DNA of 64,000 nucleotides from assembly GCA_949987705.1 (NCBI GenBank), contig OX465281.1, positions 81,310,543-81,374,542 on the forward strand, written 5' to 3'. Every line of letters begins with the position of its first letter. Positions within the stretch are counted from its first letter, which is position 1. The notes beneath the pieces are model-generated. The model was given only the letters and a program-made list of their open reading frames with translations, ran no database searches and was not told where the DNA came from. Source of the DNA: Thereva unica (taxonomy: Eukaryota > Arthropoda > Insecta > Diptera > Therevidae). The translations under genes were made by a program, and so were the position numbers. Below are positions 12,225 through 24,878 of the stretch, piece by piece.

Positions 12225-12717
12225 AAAAATAGACGCTATACGCCAAAATAGCATAAAAACGCAGCCAATGGGCACATCCAGCGCACTCCGTGATGGGCTC
12301 GTTGGATGACTGTCTGAACTAAGCAGATTAGCTCAGCGGGTGGCAAATTTATCAGCGAAACAATGTTATTTTAAGTAACGATAGTGAATTTCCGTTATGT
12401 GAAATAGAAAAAAAATTAGTTATCACAATAAATTTTAACGAAGCTATCCCTACCAGTCGACACACACCGCTGAGTTACTTTTTACGCTGTGCTGTTTAGC
12501 TAAGCAGCTTTTCCGCAGATTGCACTGGATGAGCTTAATGAATAGTCGCGGTCGGTGTGAGTTTTTGACCTTTGTCTCGTGGCCGTCTGATCGGAAAATA
12601 GGACGATGCAACGTGTGAGTTAATGATGTCTTGCTCCTCTTATCCAGTAACAGAAGTATGGCGTAGTGTGCCGATTGGTAGTTACCTCCCAAAAATCCAC
12701 CACCGAGACTGTGGCGG
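12225..12717. other. Unassigned; may include the 3' UTR of the I/Nimb-like element
   Basis: This directly follows the inferred ORF2 stop. No poly(A) or simple-repeat tail marks the 3' end of that element, and no gene or terminal repeat is recognisable. Confidence 0.4.
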
Positions 12718-13043
12718 CTATACAAGGAGTATAAACTCCGTGTTGTCAATTTTCATTTGATTAATGAGGGCGCCACAGTCACATGTACCTTAAAAAACAT
12801 GGCTGAGTACACTCATCCGGTTCATGGCCAAGTTCGTTAACTACTAAGCAATTTTATGTTTAGGCCTAACTTGAAAAATCAGCTTCTAAATTGGATTTAT
12901 AACGACGCGATTTTTCGTATTTAACCAATTTCGCACGTCAGCTTTAGCGGAGGGCTGTGACCAAAAATAAACTAGAAGTTTAGTTTCTGCTATCCATCCA
13001 TTTCCGGCTATTTTCCCCATAAGAGTTTATACTCCTTGTATAG
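12718..13043. mobile_element. 326-bp segment bounded by a perfect 21-bp inverted repeat
   Basis: CTATACAAGGAGTATAAACT(C) at 12718-12738 is exactly inverted at 13023-13043. There is no coding capacity and no convincing target duplication, so it is called a probable small TIR element on the inverted repeat alone. Confidence 0.55.
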
Positions 13044-14384
13044 TCTCTATGATCGAGCGAGGCTATGTCATGTACAGGATGATGTCAGTATGGCATGCGG
13101 AATTTGGGGATCTCTTCCATCATGTAAGTGTAGGTTGAGTGTGCAAAAGCGATCTCCAACTCTAAGAATCTAAATCCACTGATGGTAACTGTACATTTTG
13201 TGTATAATATAATAATTTAAAAATGATTTGCAGTTCTAAATTTCTTAATGAATAAGTAAACAGATAAGCTAAAATAGTATAAAAGAAATGGGAGCTTTCT
13301 ATATACAATACTTAACGTCACTGAAAAAGCAATCTTGTTATATTCTATAAATCATAAAATCTTCATACATTTTTAATCACATTAAAATATTTTTCATAAT
13401 ACAAAATTGTTACCTAATCAGAAATAGTTTCTTACGACTTAAAAGCAACAGCTTTTCTTCATTGAATAAAAAATAAGAAAAGTTTTTAGGTTTGTATACT
13501 ATAAAAAAATATGCAGTAAAAGAAAATCCTGGGTTTATGTTATCATGCATAAAATTATAATAAATAGAAAATAATTAATATGAAATTTTGGTTTTTTAGT
13601 TTAAAATTACATTTTTTATTTTTAAACAGTTCGGAATATTTATTATATGAAAATGCAACGATAAACTGCCGCATATATTACTTCAGTTTTATTATTTATG
13701 CAACAAAATCACCGATTCCGTGACACGTTGATGTTTTAGGTAGAGATGGTAGATCTGTAGCTTTGTATTTTTGCTGGGCTGATTACACTAAAATAAAAAA
13801 AACAGAAAATTAATTCTAAATAACGTTTTTGTATTAAGTTTTTTGCTTTATTTTTTTTAAATAAGTATTTCAAGTCAAAAGGCCCCCATCCACGGTCACA
13901 CATGTGTGACGAATATCTTTCGAAGAAGAACTGCCATTTACACACACATAGAAGTTTTGACATTTCTAGGCTATCAACGAGCAAACATTGCTTCACACTT
14001 GTGTTAACGACAATAATAATAAAAATCTTGTGCTTTTTTAAAACCAATTTTTAAAAATTATTATATGCAATTGCCTAATCGTGTCCGCCATGTTGATATT
14101 TTTAAATGAAAAAAAATTTCTTGAGTGTTAAAAAAACCAAAACAAATCGTGTTTTACGTATTTTACACTCTCATTCGCAAAAATTCACCCATACAATGAA
14201 GCAGGTGGAAAAATCAAACCCGAATGTTAAAGAATGTCCACATGGATTTTGCTATGCCGGGGGATTAGACGCCCTGTGCAGAGCTTCTCTAAATTGTTTT
14301 CCCCCAAAAAAGCGTCAAAAAAATAATCAATTTTGCACAATTTGGCCCCCACTGTACAGCCCATAACTATTTGATTTAAAATGA
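13044..14384. other. AT-rich non-coding stretch
   Basis: No supportable gene. A GGCCCCCATCCACGG motif near 13881 resembles the left terminus of the TIR element at 47750, but no matching right end was found nearby. Confidence 0.5.
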
Positions 14385-14565
14385 CGTCATTCAGCTTATT
14401 TTCTTACTCACTGTTATACACGTTCATTTGATATCTATACCGAGAGCGAATTAAAGAAATAGGTAAACCGCCATTTCGTGTTGGCCACAGTTTTGAATTA
14501 GGAGTGAAGCGACGCAGATAATGGTATTCTACTTGTCGTACCCTTTTATTTGCTACAATCACGAA
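14385..14565 (+). repeat. Dispersed repeat, first block of a copy shared with 61567 onward
   Basis: GATTTAAAATGACGTCA, CATTTGATA(T/C)C(T/C)ATACCGA, a (T/C)GTGTTGGCC block and a TAAT(G/A)GTATTCTA block appear here in the same order and orientation as at 61567-61730, with point differences. The copy is broken at about 14566 by an RTE-type 3' end. Further similarity resumes near 16340. Confidence 0.6.
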
Positions 14566-14884
14566 TTGTACGATCTATACAAAGACCTCTTGACACATGC
14601 CAAGCTACTGCGTTTACGTTAGGCTGGTCATGTCCAAGGAATGGATGACTCAAGGATACCAAAAAAACCCTGTACCTACTACAAGATGGCAAAAGACCCG
14701 TTGGCAAACCACGGTGAAAGTGGGAAGATAATGTTAAGGGCGATGCAGCAAAACTGCTCAATACAAGAAACTGGAGACAAGCTGCAGAACAGAGAGGCGT
14801 CTGGAGGAAGACGAAAGAAGAAGAAACTGAAGGAGGCCAAGGCTCGAATTGGGCTGTAGGGGCATCGAAGAAGAAGAAGAAAAA
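14566..14884 (+). pseudogene. RTE-like non-LTR retrotransposon, 3' terminal fragment
   Basis: In one frame the sequence reads a C-terminal RT tail: RWAGHVQ-MDDSRIPKKTLY, then GKPRWKWEDNVKGDAAKLL and NWRQAAEQRGVWRK, running into the 3' end with GAAGAAGAAGAAAAA at about 14870-14884. A similar C-terminus (RRLRWFGHVCRMDDNRLPRK) is present in the much more intact RTE-type element at 54571-57059, with a tail of the same GAAGAAGAA type. Only about 300 bp remain, so this is a strongly 5'-truncated insertion. It interrupts the dispersed repeat that begins at 14385. Confidence 0.7.
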
Positions 14885-15530
14885 TTATGTGGGAACCAAT
14901 TGTTTTATTTTTCTACAAATAAACCCCTTTATTTTTACTGTTTCTACTTTTGGCATCATGCCTATTGTTTTTATTAATTAAATGAAAGCCGCATTCCTTA
15001 CGATTACAAAGATACCCTACTTATGGAAATCGACCGTTGTTTCATTCATTATAAGAAGCAAAATGATTAATCTATATCTTTTTGTTGAAAACGCCCCTAT
15101 CTCGAAACGGGCAGAGATAGCCCCCCGCTGTTTGTGTTTTTGTCGGTATTTTTTTGTGTACTATCTAACAATAACCGCTTGGCAAATCGGGACAGGGCAC
15201 CCATCGGCCAGCTGACGGGATTCGTCTTGTTTAAGCAGGAATAAGGTTGCGATCCAATGAGCTGCATGTCACACGACAAAAGCTCTATTTTGGCTTGCCT
15301 TTATGCCTGAATATACGATAAAGATAATCAGGAATAAATGAGCTTTTACGGTGGAGGGGGTTAATTTTTCTGTTCGGGGGATGATACACGGGTCAACATG
15401 TTGATCAACACGAGCTTTTTCTGCGCAGTTCAAGGCCAAGGGAAGGGTAAGGGTGAAGTTTGCGGTGATGACTGAAACTAGAAACGATTTCTATTTTTCC
15501 TCCAGTTGCATGAAAAATGTTTATGTATTC
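14885..15530. other. Non-coding spacer
   Basis: No gene or terminal repeat recognised between the RTE-type 3' end and the foldback element at 15531. Confidence 0.45.
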
Positions 15531-16110
15531 GTAACTGTCAAGCGATTCTGGGTGAAAATAATTTGGACAGAAATTTATACAGAGTGTTGCGTGTTGAGTC
15601 GTGTATCACCTCCGCTCAACAAACTGACAGTGTGTTGCATAGACAAGTTGACTCGTGTATCATCCCACTTCTAGAATAATTTGGGATTGGAGCATGGTGC
15701 ACTGCGGTTTTCCTCGAATTGGGTTTGTGTGCGTGCATATTTGGTCTTGCACACTTCACATATTTCCGTTGTTAGGCAAAACTGAATTTTTTGGCGGGTG
15801 AATTTTGCGAAGTTTCCATGCAATTCAAAAATTAGTGAGGTTATGGGTGAATATTTGATCTTGCGCACTTCGCATATTTCCCTTGTGAGCTCCAACTGAA
15901 TTTTATGGCCGGTGAAGTTTGCATTCAATTCAAATATAAGTGGGATGATACACGAGTGAACGTGTCTATGCAACACACTGTCAGTTTGTTGAGCGGAGGT
16001 GATACACGACCCAACACGCTACACGCAACACTCTGTGTAATAACAGTGCGATTTCATATGTGTGGGTGTATATTCCAAATTATTTTCACCCAGAATCGCT
16101 TGACAGTTAC
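15531..16110. mobile_element. 580-bp foldback element with an internal tandem duplication
   Basis: GTAACTGTCAAGCGATTCTG at 15531 is the exact inverse of the end at 16091-16110. The arms extend inward for roughly 145 bp, with matching GTGTATCACCTCCGCTCAAC and CGTGTATCATCCCACTT blocks. The loop contains two diverged tandem units of about 110 bp (about 15725-15840 and 15841-15950), each carrying TTG(C/A)(A/G)CACTTC(A/G)CATATTTCC and a GGC(G/C)GGTGAA(T/G)TTTGC block. No coding capacity and no clear TSD. Confidence 0.7.
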
Positions 16111-16339
16111 GCATACATAGTTAGTTAGTTACGCATAAATTTCCCCTTATCTTAACTTTAAAAAGTTGTTAAATAACCTAAAATATAGATAATTCCGAGC
16201 TTTATATAAAATTCTAATTCATCCGACACGCGAAACTAGCTGCAAGCGAGTTATTCGTCGAGAAGTGTCGCAAACTCGCGGTTGACCTTTCACCCTCTAT
16301 GTCGCGGATATCGAGTTTCGGTCAATAGCCCATTTGAAA

Positions 16340-16845
16340 GAAAGATTCAGATTCAGATTTCAGGCACGTGCAGTACGAACTTTGGCGTTGGATTACTCGC
16401 AAACTATACAAGCGAGAACGACGACTAAGGGCATATTCTAAAGGTAATTACTAGCACTTTAAGTTTGGTAATCGGACACACAAATTAATATCTTACGAGT
16501 GAATCGCAAAAAACTGCATTCAACCCCAACCACACGATCAAGGTTGAACTTTGAGCGGCCATAACTTTGAGCCAAATCAACTTACAAACCTCGCTGAGGA
16601 CTCATTTTGTAGATAATTTTATTCTTCAACACCTTACCAGTAATCATTTTCTGCTATTGCATGGAAACTAGTTATTATGTATAAACGACCTCTACCTCTT
16701 TTTCAAGATGGCGGCTTTTCCCAACACCCTGCGACCCCACAAACTTGGTTTTAACATTGTCAAATGTACCCGAACAAATTCCAAAAAAAAAATTTTTGTA
16801 CATCATGAAATGCAATTTCATTTACTAATTGCACTGGACTACAGA
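16340..16845 (+). repeat. Dispersed repeat block, about 480 bp, also at 62462-62945
   Basis: The stretch from CAGGCACGTGCAGTACGAAC through TTTTTCAAGATGGCGGCTTT and CTGCGACCCCACAAACTTGG to CATCATGAAATGCAATTTCA recurs at 62462-62945 in the same orientation with scattered substitutions and small indels. No reading frame is conserved between the two copies, so it is probably the non-coding part of a larger mobile element (a Helitron or long MITE would fit). The type is not established. Confidence 0.75.
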
Positions 16846-19800
16846 TTTTTAGAGAAAACGGCTTTATATACAATTTGTTTCTATTGAAATTGAAAAAGCA
16901 TCTGTTTTGTGCAGTTTTAAAATGTAATAGTGGTTGTTCATGGCATAATGTTCAGAGATTTATACAGAGATGTAGACATGCCATCCTTTTATGTTATGCT
17001 TTAGTGATTAGTGCATAATAATTGAATAATTGTTTTTTTCTTGTGGTAAAGCGGTGACATTGTGACTAATCCGCATGCATGCCACGCCAATCTATCCATC
17101 TCCCGCTCCCCGCGTTTAGTTTTTGTATACCTTTTTCATATATCTGTTACTGCTTCTTCTTTTAATGATAGTAGAACTAATGTTTGCTTACATCTAGTTA
17201 ATTGAGGTAACATTAGCTATAATGTCACCAAAAACGAAAACTATCTTCAATGAGTGATTTCATTTAATAATTCCTGCATATCATAAGTGTTTGCCAATGA
17301 AATGGAAATTTGCATTCAACTTTTGTGTTTTCGTTCAACATTTTTATGAGTGTGCGAATATGTATGAATATGAGTGTACACGGATAGCAGTGACAGACGA
17401 GATTTTCGATCTTCTTCTTGAAAAGTTGAAAATGTGTAGACACGAGCGACAGAACTGAACGTCAAAAAGTGGAATGCAAAGATGAATGTGTGTAACCGGT
17501 CATTCAACAATATAATCAGTCTCATTACTTAATTGTCACACCTCGTATATACATATGTTGTGGGTGTGAGTACACTTCTTGTACGTGCAGGAAGCATGGT
17601 TTACAATGCTCAAATTTGTGCGCAAACTGTACCGAAATAATGTGCTCTAACATATCTATAGAAGATATTTGCATAGAAGAAGATGAAAATCAATTATAAA
17701 ATAATTTATACGAATTAAGCTACAAATAGAATGATGATCGCGAGAATGAAAATAAAAGTATAGATGTAAGGTAGCTAAGCGAAGAAGAGACTGTTGCACA
17801 AAAAAGCATGATGCTTAAGCTGGTTATTTTATTGCATATTTCTTAGTTGATGCCTTTTATTTTTTTCCATTGAATAAACTGTAAAATGTTCATTTATTAA
17901 TAATTATGTATTTTCAATCAAATTAAGCATTGATTCCGAATAACGTATGTTCGCAATATATAATACAAAAATGTAATGTACCTGTTACCATTATAAAAAA
18001 ATACGATAGTGTATTTTGTTAAATAACACTTTCCCTTAATAAGTATCTGCTCAATTAAATATATTATATGTAGATTCCGACTGCATATATTTATTACTTT
18101 AAGGAAAGAAGGTTTACTCCAATAAGACTTAGATAGAGTATTTTCCATTTAATTTATAAAAAAATTAAATTATTCTTCATGCATTTAGCTTTCATGAAGT
18201 TCATTTACCATGAAGTTGTCAGTACTAGTACTGGGCTCCATGCTAAAAGGCAACTCAAATATTCAATTCACTTGCAAAAATGCATGAAGCTTCACATGCT
18301 TATTAGCTACATATTACACTTTTTTTATATGGAACAAATCGTCACATGCTGCTTTATTACATTTATCTTCAAGCAATAGTGACGAAAAGCGGCATATGAA
18401 GCTTTGGTACGCGGCCGGCCTAACGCCTCCTTCGTTGCTTTATACCCCGCCCCCGCTACGTAGAAACTTCTCGAATTAGAATGTTCGCCCTATGTACCAT
18501 TTTCAAAAGCATTTTTAGCATTGTTCTCCAAACTTATATTAAAATGTGAGATAGACAAATTGTAGCCCCTAGCCTATACTTTCAGAAACCGTTTTGGAAA
18601 TTTCAATCGAGCCACTCTGCTAATATTGGCGCAACGTGCAAGATTAGGGTCTATTTTGTTTATACTGCAATTATGCAGAAACTATACATGCGACAAATTT
18701 CATCTTTTGGCAGTTTAAAGTATATGTACCAGGGTATTATGTCCCAAAAAATCATACCCTAATATTGCACTGTAACAGAGGTATGAGTTTTTTAAAAAAA
18801 ATTGCCTTTTTAAGGGGTCTTCTGGCTTTTCTCGGCGAAAAATTATCCGATCGAGGTCTAGAAAACTACATTTTGTAGGGTTTTCATTTCTCTACAAATA
18901 TCCTGTTGAGAGTAACGTGATTCATCCAATACTTTTTATTGTATTTTTGTTGCTAATTATTGTTTAAACAATTCCACATGAGTAAATTTTGGCTGTTTTT
19001 TTGGTTTTAGTAATGAGTTACCCCTGCAGTAGTAGTGCAAGCAGTTTGCTGTACAATTTTATAACAAAATCTGCCGTTTTTTTCGCTCTAATGACTGGCC
19101 TATATAGCAATCGCATGAATTGGGATACTTGCGATTGCGCCTGGCGTTCTTTGAGACAAAATTTTCGGAATTTTTGTTGTTGTGTTGTTTAAAAACGATT
19201 TTTTAGGTTTAGGGAAAAATTTAGTCGTGGAAGATTTTTATTTTTTTTTTTATTTTTTATGAAATCATATTTTTTTGTCTGCAGGTGGATACGGTGCCGC
19301 AAATTTTAATTTCTGCTTTGTACAGAATATAAAAATTTTTCTATTTTCGACCAAAAGCTGAGCCTGAGAAAATTTCAGTAAAAAGTTTTAAATTACATAT
19401 GGAAGAGGTTTTTATCATATATCTAGTATCCCAGGCAATGAACTATTTTGCCTCATCATTAAGTTTTGATGTTTAATGATATGGGAAAAGTAAAATCTTT
19501 CTTTATGTAAAACCATTCCATGCTAAACTGTCGCACTTTACTCCAAAAGAATATTTTAAAATTTATAACGCACCAGGAATTGTAAGTGCTTTATAAATAT
19601 AATAAGTTTTGTGCACTCTCTTCCACACCACCTAAGAGGTGGAGTACAGGGCGCGTTTTTTTATATCGTGGTGTCCCCAGTAAGCATAATTCACGGCTTT
19701 CAATCAAAAAGATCCTTTCGCATTCAGGCATTGCTTTGGATTTAGGACCTTGGCTATAACGATAGATCCACATAAATTACCATCCTGGAACTGTAAAACA

Positions 19801-20042
19801 ATTGAATCCTTCTTTCCAAAATTTACAGACAGCATAACAAGGACAGGCTGAAGTGTACTATAAACCGGCTTTACTTAGTATTAACTGGTTTTGTTAATAT
19901 TCATCCTCTCATTTTTACAATTTTTCCGCAACTGCTTGTACAGGGTCTGTCACGTATGCTAGGACTCCTAATAGTTTGGCGCTATAAAATTTGTAAATAG
20001 AGTATTACTAACACCCTATATGTAACAAATCAAAGGCTTTAT
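16846..20042. other. 3.2 kb AT-rich region without recognisable genes
   Basis: Short open frames exist on both strands but show no family motif, no codon structure and no splice context. There are no obvious TIR pairs or tails. Short palindromes, such as one around CCACCTAAGAGGTGG near 19625, are too small to interpret. Confidence 0.55.
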
Positions 20043-20811
20043 TTCCCCGCGGGAAAACTAGCGAGGGGTTACTCAGGTAACCCAAGAATTCATTAATGAT
20101 TTGTGTAACCGCTTACATGGTAATTGAAAAATTCTACTGCAAATTTAGTAAAATGGAGGTCTTTACATTGTAATGGCTAGGTAAGCGACTAGGTAATGAC
20201 TTGTGAAATACTTTCGTTGGAAATGTGATGTGCTTTTATTATTCTTTGTCTTGTCGAAGCCTCTCTTCTTAAGTTTATTCCGTCCTCCAAATTCGTTCGG
20301 TGTGGATCGTGCAGTGCAGTCAAAAAGATATCTTGCTAGTAAAATTCTCACCAAATGTAGCTGAAATGCAATGGTAATTTTGGATAGTAATGTTTTTAAT
20401 GCTAAAAACAGTAGCCAGAATTTTATTCTGCGTGCCTTACATCCCAGCAGGCATTATAGCTCATATTGAGCTAAATATGATCTATTTGCGATTGGCAATT
20501 TTTTCGTTTAAAGTCTCAAATAGTAATTTATGAGATACATATGAGGTAATAGTGAGTTAATTGGCGCATGTTTCTGAACTAAATATGAGGTCAATATGAT
20601 GTAAATCAAGAGCTTAATGCTATCTTAAAATGTTCTCATATTGAGCTCACTGAGCAGAAAAAAAGTACTGAGAAATGTTAAAAAACAAAATTACTATTTT
20701 CACATTAATTTTTTTTTTGTTCCTGTCTCTTTTTTCTACTATTTTTTATATTCATATAATTTTATATTATTATATATTTTCATATTTTACTCATGATTTG
20801 AGAATTTTTTT

Positions 20812-20868
20812 TCGATTGCCTTGTACGAGATTCGAACCTGGGTCACTGGAACATGAAGCCAACATTCT
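20812..20868 (-). repeat. tRNA-like (SINE) 3' half with B box, split by the Jockey insertion
   Basis: On the minus strand, AGAATGTTGGC (the TSD) leads into a CTTCATG loop and then AGGTTCGAATCTC, a good pol III B box. The matching 5' half, with an A box, lies at 26461-26512. The reconstructed head lacks a matching acceptor stem, so a tRNA-derived SINE head is more likely than a true tRNA gene. Confidence 0.65.
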
Positions 20869-21177
20869 TTTTCTTAATAAGCATTTTATTTACCTTAACA
20901 TCTATCTTAATATAAATTTAACTAATGCTTAAGTTAATTAATCTAGCCTATTCTAATCTATCTAACTTACTGGCCCTCAACAGGCACTCTAAATTAATCT
21001 ATGTCTTAAATTATCTTATGCCTTTCGGCTAAAACTTATCTTTAGTTATATTTTATTTCAAAAAGGAAAATATTGGCATTTGTAACTTTAACTCTAAGAA
21101 AAATTGTAAAAAAACTTAGAGACTATATTTGTTTTATATAAAAACTTAAAACTACTTAATCCTATAACTTAGTTCTA

Positions 21178-21520
21178 GCACTATCTGGGCGGGGGCAGCG
21201 GAGACGATAAAATCGTCTCAGGTGATCCCCGTCCAGGCGACGGGCTTCCACAAACTCAAGTGATGCTAGAGCTCAAGTTCGTGAAAGCTCGCACCACTTA
21301 CTTAGAATCTAATTAGTTTAAACACTATTCTAAACACTAAGAACTATCCGGGCGGGATACAGCGGAGGGCCTGCCTCGGATGTACTCCGTCCAGGCGACG
21401 AGCTTCCACGGGCTCGTGTTAGCAATACTAACAAAACAAACGAAAACAGACAAACAACAACAAAACAACAGACAAACAAAACTAACAAAAGCTCGTGGCA
21501 GCTCGCACGTAAGCTTACTT
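21178..21520 (-). repeat. Two-unit repeat in the Jockey 3' UTR
   Basis: Unit 1 (about 21180-21300) and unit 2 (about 21345-21515) share CTATC(T/C)GGGCGGG, CAGCGGAG, CGTCCAGGCGACG(G/A)GCTTCCAC and an A(A/G)GCTCGC-CG/AC block. Each ends with an inverted echo of its own GCTTCCAC...CTCGTG segment, so a stem is likely in RNA. A comparable hairpin-rich 3' UTR is present in the related 3' end at 47171-47749. Confidence 0.65.
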
Positions 21521-21645
21521 AAAACTAATGTTATTACTAAGTAAAAACTATAACTAATCCTATCTAAGCCCTAAGCTAACCATTAAAACTAAATTATAAG
21601 CTAAACTAATCTATATCTAAAGAGTTTAGGGCGAATACGCAATAT

Positions 21646-24600
21646 CTAACTGTCCTCCAGCCACCAGTACAGAGTACTTGCAGTGGAGGCGTCGCGTCTG
21701 TCTCTTCCCGAGATTCGAGTACTGAACCTCAGGAGCTCCTGAACTTCCATATCTTCATTGCTAAATCTGTAGCGTTTATCTGTCGCAGAGCGATGTAGGT
21801 GGTAAAAGAGGGGCACTCCCGAACCGTCTTGGACCAATCTTTTTCTATCCAGAAAGACAAATGCCTCTGGAGGGATAAACACGTTCGCAAGCAGCTCTGT
21901 GATATTCAGCGTTCGGGTAGAACGCTCCCCGAATAAGAGGATTTTCGCTCTCCGTCGCTCTAGCAATATGTCTTCGAATCAACTTGATTATGAAGTTGTC
22001 GATCCTATTAACAAATGCCTTATCGTAAAGGATGTTGTTGGCGTGAAACTTCGTGAAGCCAGATTCGGGTGTCCGATACAACCTTAAGCACGCCCTTAAG
22101 CATTGTCTTTCGAAAACCCGAAGCTTTTCCATATAAAAGGGAGATATGTTGAACCACACTGGGCAACCATAAGTTAAAATCGGTCTGACCAAGGCTTGGT
22201 AGCAGATCACCTTTACCCGAGAGCTTAGGTGTCTGCTATAAAAAAGCCTTTTAGTCATGTGAAACGCCTTGTTTGCCTTGTCAAGAGCAGCACTTACATT
22301 TCTATTGAAATACAAGTACTGATCCAGCCAAAGCCCAAGGTATTTCACTTCCGATTTCCTTTCTAATGCTTGTCCAGCATAGTTCGAAATTCGAAAGGTT
22401 TTCCAGTTCCTCTGCACATCGTACGAAGCTCTGCGTAGAGGAGTCCGGAAAAGGATCGATTCGCATTTGCCAAAGTTGATCTTCAACTTCCAATCATCAC
22501 TGTAGCGCTCGATGGTTTCGAAGTCACGTTGCAGGAGCGTCTGGATCACTCCAATCTTCGGCCCCGTCCTGTACACAATCAGGTCATCCGCATACGCTAA
22601 TGCGAAGCGGAGTGAACTAATTAGGTCACTCGTAAAGATATTAAACAAGAGCGGCGAGTTCACTGCGCCCTGTTGCAAACCGTTTTTAATATCAAATACC
22701 TTTCCTGATGTGAAGTTCCCACTTTTAACGATGAACTTCTTCTTGGAAATCATATTATAGATCAAGTATAGCAGAGGTCCGGTCATCCCGTATCTGGCTA
22801 ATTTGTAGAGAAGGCCCTCGATCCACACTGTATCGAACGCCTTCTCATAGTCGATCAAGCATGCTCCGGTACACTGGCCTTTCATTAAGTTCCAGTGTAT
22901 GTCTGACACCAATTTCGACGCGGCATGAATGGTGTCATGTCCCGCCCTGAAACCGAATTGGTTATCGGGGATTATATTCTTTTCCTCAACCCATTTTGAT
23001 AATGATCTATTAATCACTATTTCAAACACCTTGCTGATATTCGGAAGCAAACTAATTGACCGAAGATTAGCAGGGTTACTTTTATCTTTACCCTTTTTGG
23101 GTATTGGGTACACCACTGCCGTCTTCCAGTGTCCTGGAAAATGGGCGTTGTTTAATGCATTGTTAAACAGAGTGGTATATATGTCTATGGCCACCAGGGG
23201 CAAATGTTTCAGGACGATGTTGGGAACACCGTCCACCCCAGACGACTTCTTATTGTTTAGACGGCGAAAAAATAGCAGAAGATCAGTTTTCGTAGTGAGA
23301 AGAGAGTTTGCTTGTGCCTCAGGAACATTGTTCGCTGGGCAGTCTTCACCGAACTCTATGATTCTTCGGTTCTCGGATTTCCAGACCTCGATCTCATTAG
23401 TTACTCTGAAGTGGTTCAGCAGGGCCCTATTTTCAAGGTCAAAATTCGGCCGAACACAAGTGAATAAATTCCCTGGTAGTAGGCCCCCACTAGAACCACT
23501 TTCTCCTGCTCGTCCTCTATACAGTAATTATCGTCAACAATACTGGTTTCTTCGGGATCTATGTTCGCAGGCCTCAGTAGTTCCTGGTTAGCCAGGGTCC
23601 TAGGGATACGCAACTTGTCCAACCGGTTATGTGTTTTACTCCTAAAGATTTTATTTATCTGTGGGAACATGCTCGCGCTATTAGTTTGCATAGCACGCAT
23701 CTTTTTGTTCCAGTACAGATTCACAGATTGTGAGAATTTTTGTTTGAGGAGTTGTTGGAGATTTTTCATAACCGATTTAAGAGTTGCGATCTCCGGACTC
23801 TGTCTATCCTGGAACTGGCGGTGTAGGGATTTCAGTCTCGTCAATATTCTACTTTTATGTTTTTGTAGTGCGTCGATTGTAGCGTTCTTGTAACAGTCTG
23901 TACTGTTCTTTTTTTTTGTCCGTGGTATGGTTTTGTCCATAGTCTGCACAATGAGGTTGTCCATATCTTTCAGATATGCATCAATCTCATTGTTGGTCAG
24001 ATTCCTAGTTGTGGGAGGTAATAGTCCGTTATTCTGTATTGCCCTCTCCATAGCCTTCTCGAACTTTGGCCAGTGCATCTTTTGGTAGGCAAAAGGATGC
24101 ACTTCGCAATATTCGAGGAGTTCCATGGAGTCGTCAGGGACTTGTACTGTTATTTCCAGTCCTTGGTGGTCGCTGTCGTACGGCACTGTCGTTAGACAGT
24201 TTGTCACGTTTGTGTTTACCCCTAGTACGGCCATCCGAGAGTCTAACAAGCATATATCCAGAAAAGAACCGCCATTTGGGTATGATGGCATGTCCGTAGC
24301 GTAAAGATTTACTTTTCGCTGAATTCTATTCTGAGCCAACCAGTCATTCAGTTGGTTGCCCCTGATGTTAGCCGTTTGATTTCCCCATGCTTCGTGGCGT
24401 GCGTTTAAATCTCCGGCCTATAAGTAAAAATTTTGCTCCGACTCCAGGTGGAGAGTTTGAAAAAGAGAGCTCATTTCCTCTATAAATAGTCTGGATTGGG
24501 AGGTTTGGGGTGCGTACGCGGCAATTATATACAGCCTTCTGCCACTAGACAGAGGGAGGTATATAACGCACGCTTCTAACACCCGAAACTTTGCGATGTC

Positions 24601-24870
24601 GCTGCTATACATGATCTTGTGTTTAAGGGTGGTCTTTACTAGTATTAGTAGGCCCCCCGCTTGTGTGGCATTAGGTCTATCTCTCCTAATTACCACATAA
24701 TCTTTGTAATCCGCTTTGTGTTTCTCGCTTAGTTTGGTTTCACTAGCAAGAAGCACATCAGGATTTTGGTTTTGCAAAAGAGTCAGTAAATTCACCCTTC
24801 TTTCGTTTCTTATCAGCGAATTGACGTTCACCGCAATGACCTTGATCGTGTCCTCCCTGCGTAAAGCCAT
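21646..24870 (-). pseudogene. Jockey ORF2: APE endonuclease and reverse transcriptase
   Basis: The start at 24870 is chosen because MALRREDTIKVIAVNVNSL begins a standard endonuclease domain just 9 bp past the gag stop. Endonuclease motifs are LLASETKL (about 24740), then AGDLNARHEAWGN immediately after an in-frame TAG at 24418-24420, and YDSDHQGLE (about 24170). The frame is lost once near 23420 and then carries the RT: VYPIPKKGKDKSN, NQFGFRAGHDTIHAA, LIDYEKAFDTVW, LQQGAVNSPLLFN and ALAYADDLIVY (about 22590). The active-site YADD is intact. The thumb and C-terminal region read to near 21900, where another shift moves the last 100 codons to the frame ending at 21646. One stop and two shifts inactivate the copy. 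It has no RNase H, as is usual for Jockey. Confidence 0.9.
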
Positions 24871-24878
24871 TAAACAGC

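Noticed and set aside
13878..13910. Possible TIR end GGCCCCCATCCACGG
   Set aside because: Resembles the terminus at 47750 but no inverted partner or flanking duplication was found.
13736..14047. 103-codon minus-strand open frame
   Set aside because: Low-complexity composition with no recognisable family.
19615..19640. Hairpin CCACCTAAGAGGTGG
   Set aside because: Very short stem with no context; expected by chance at this window size.
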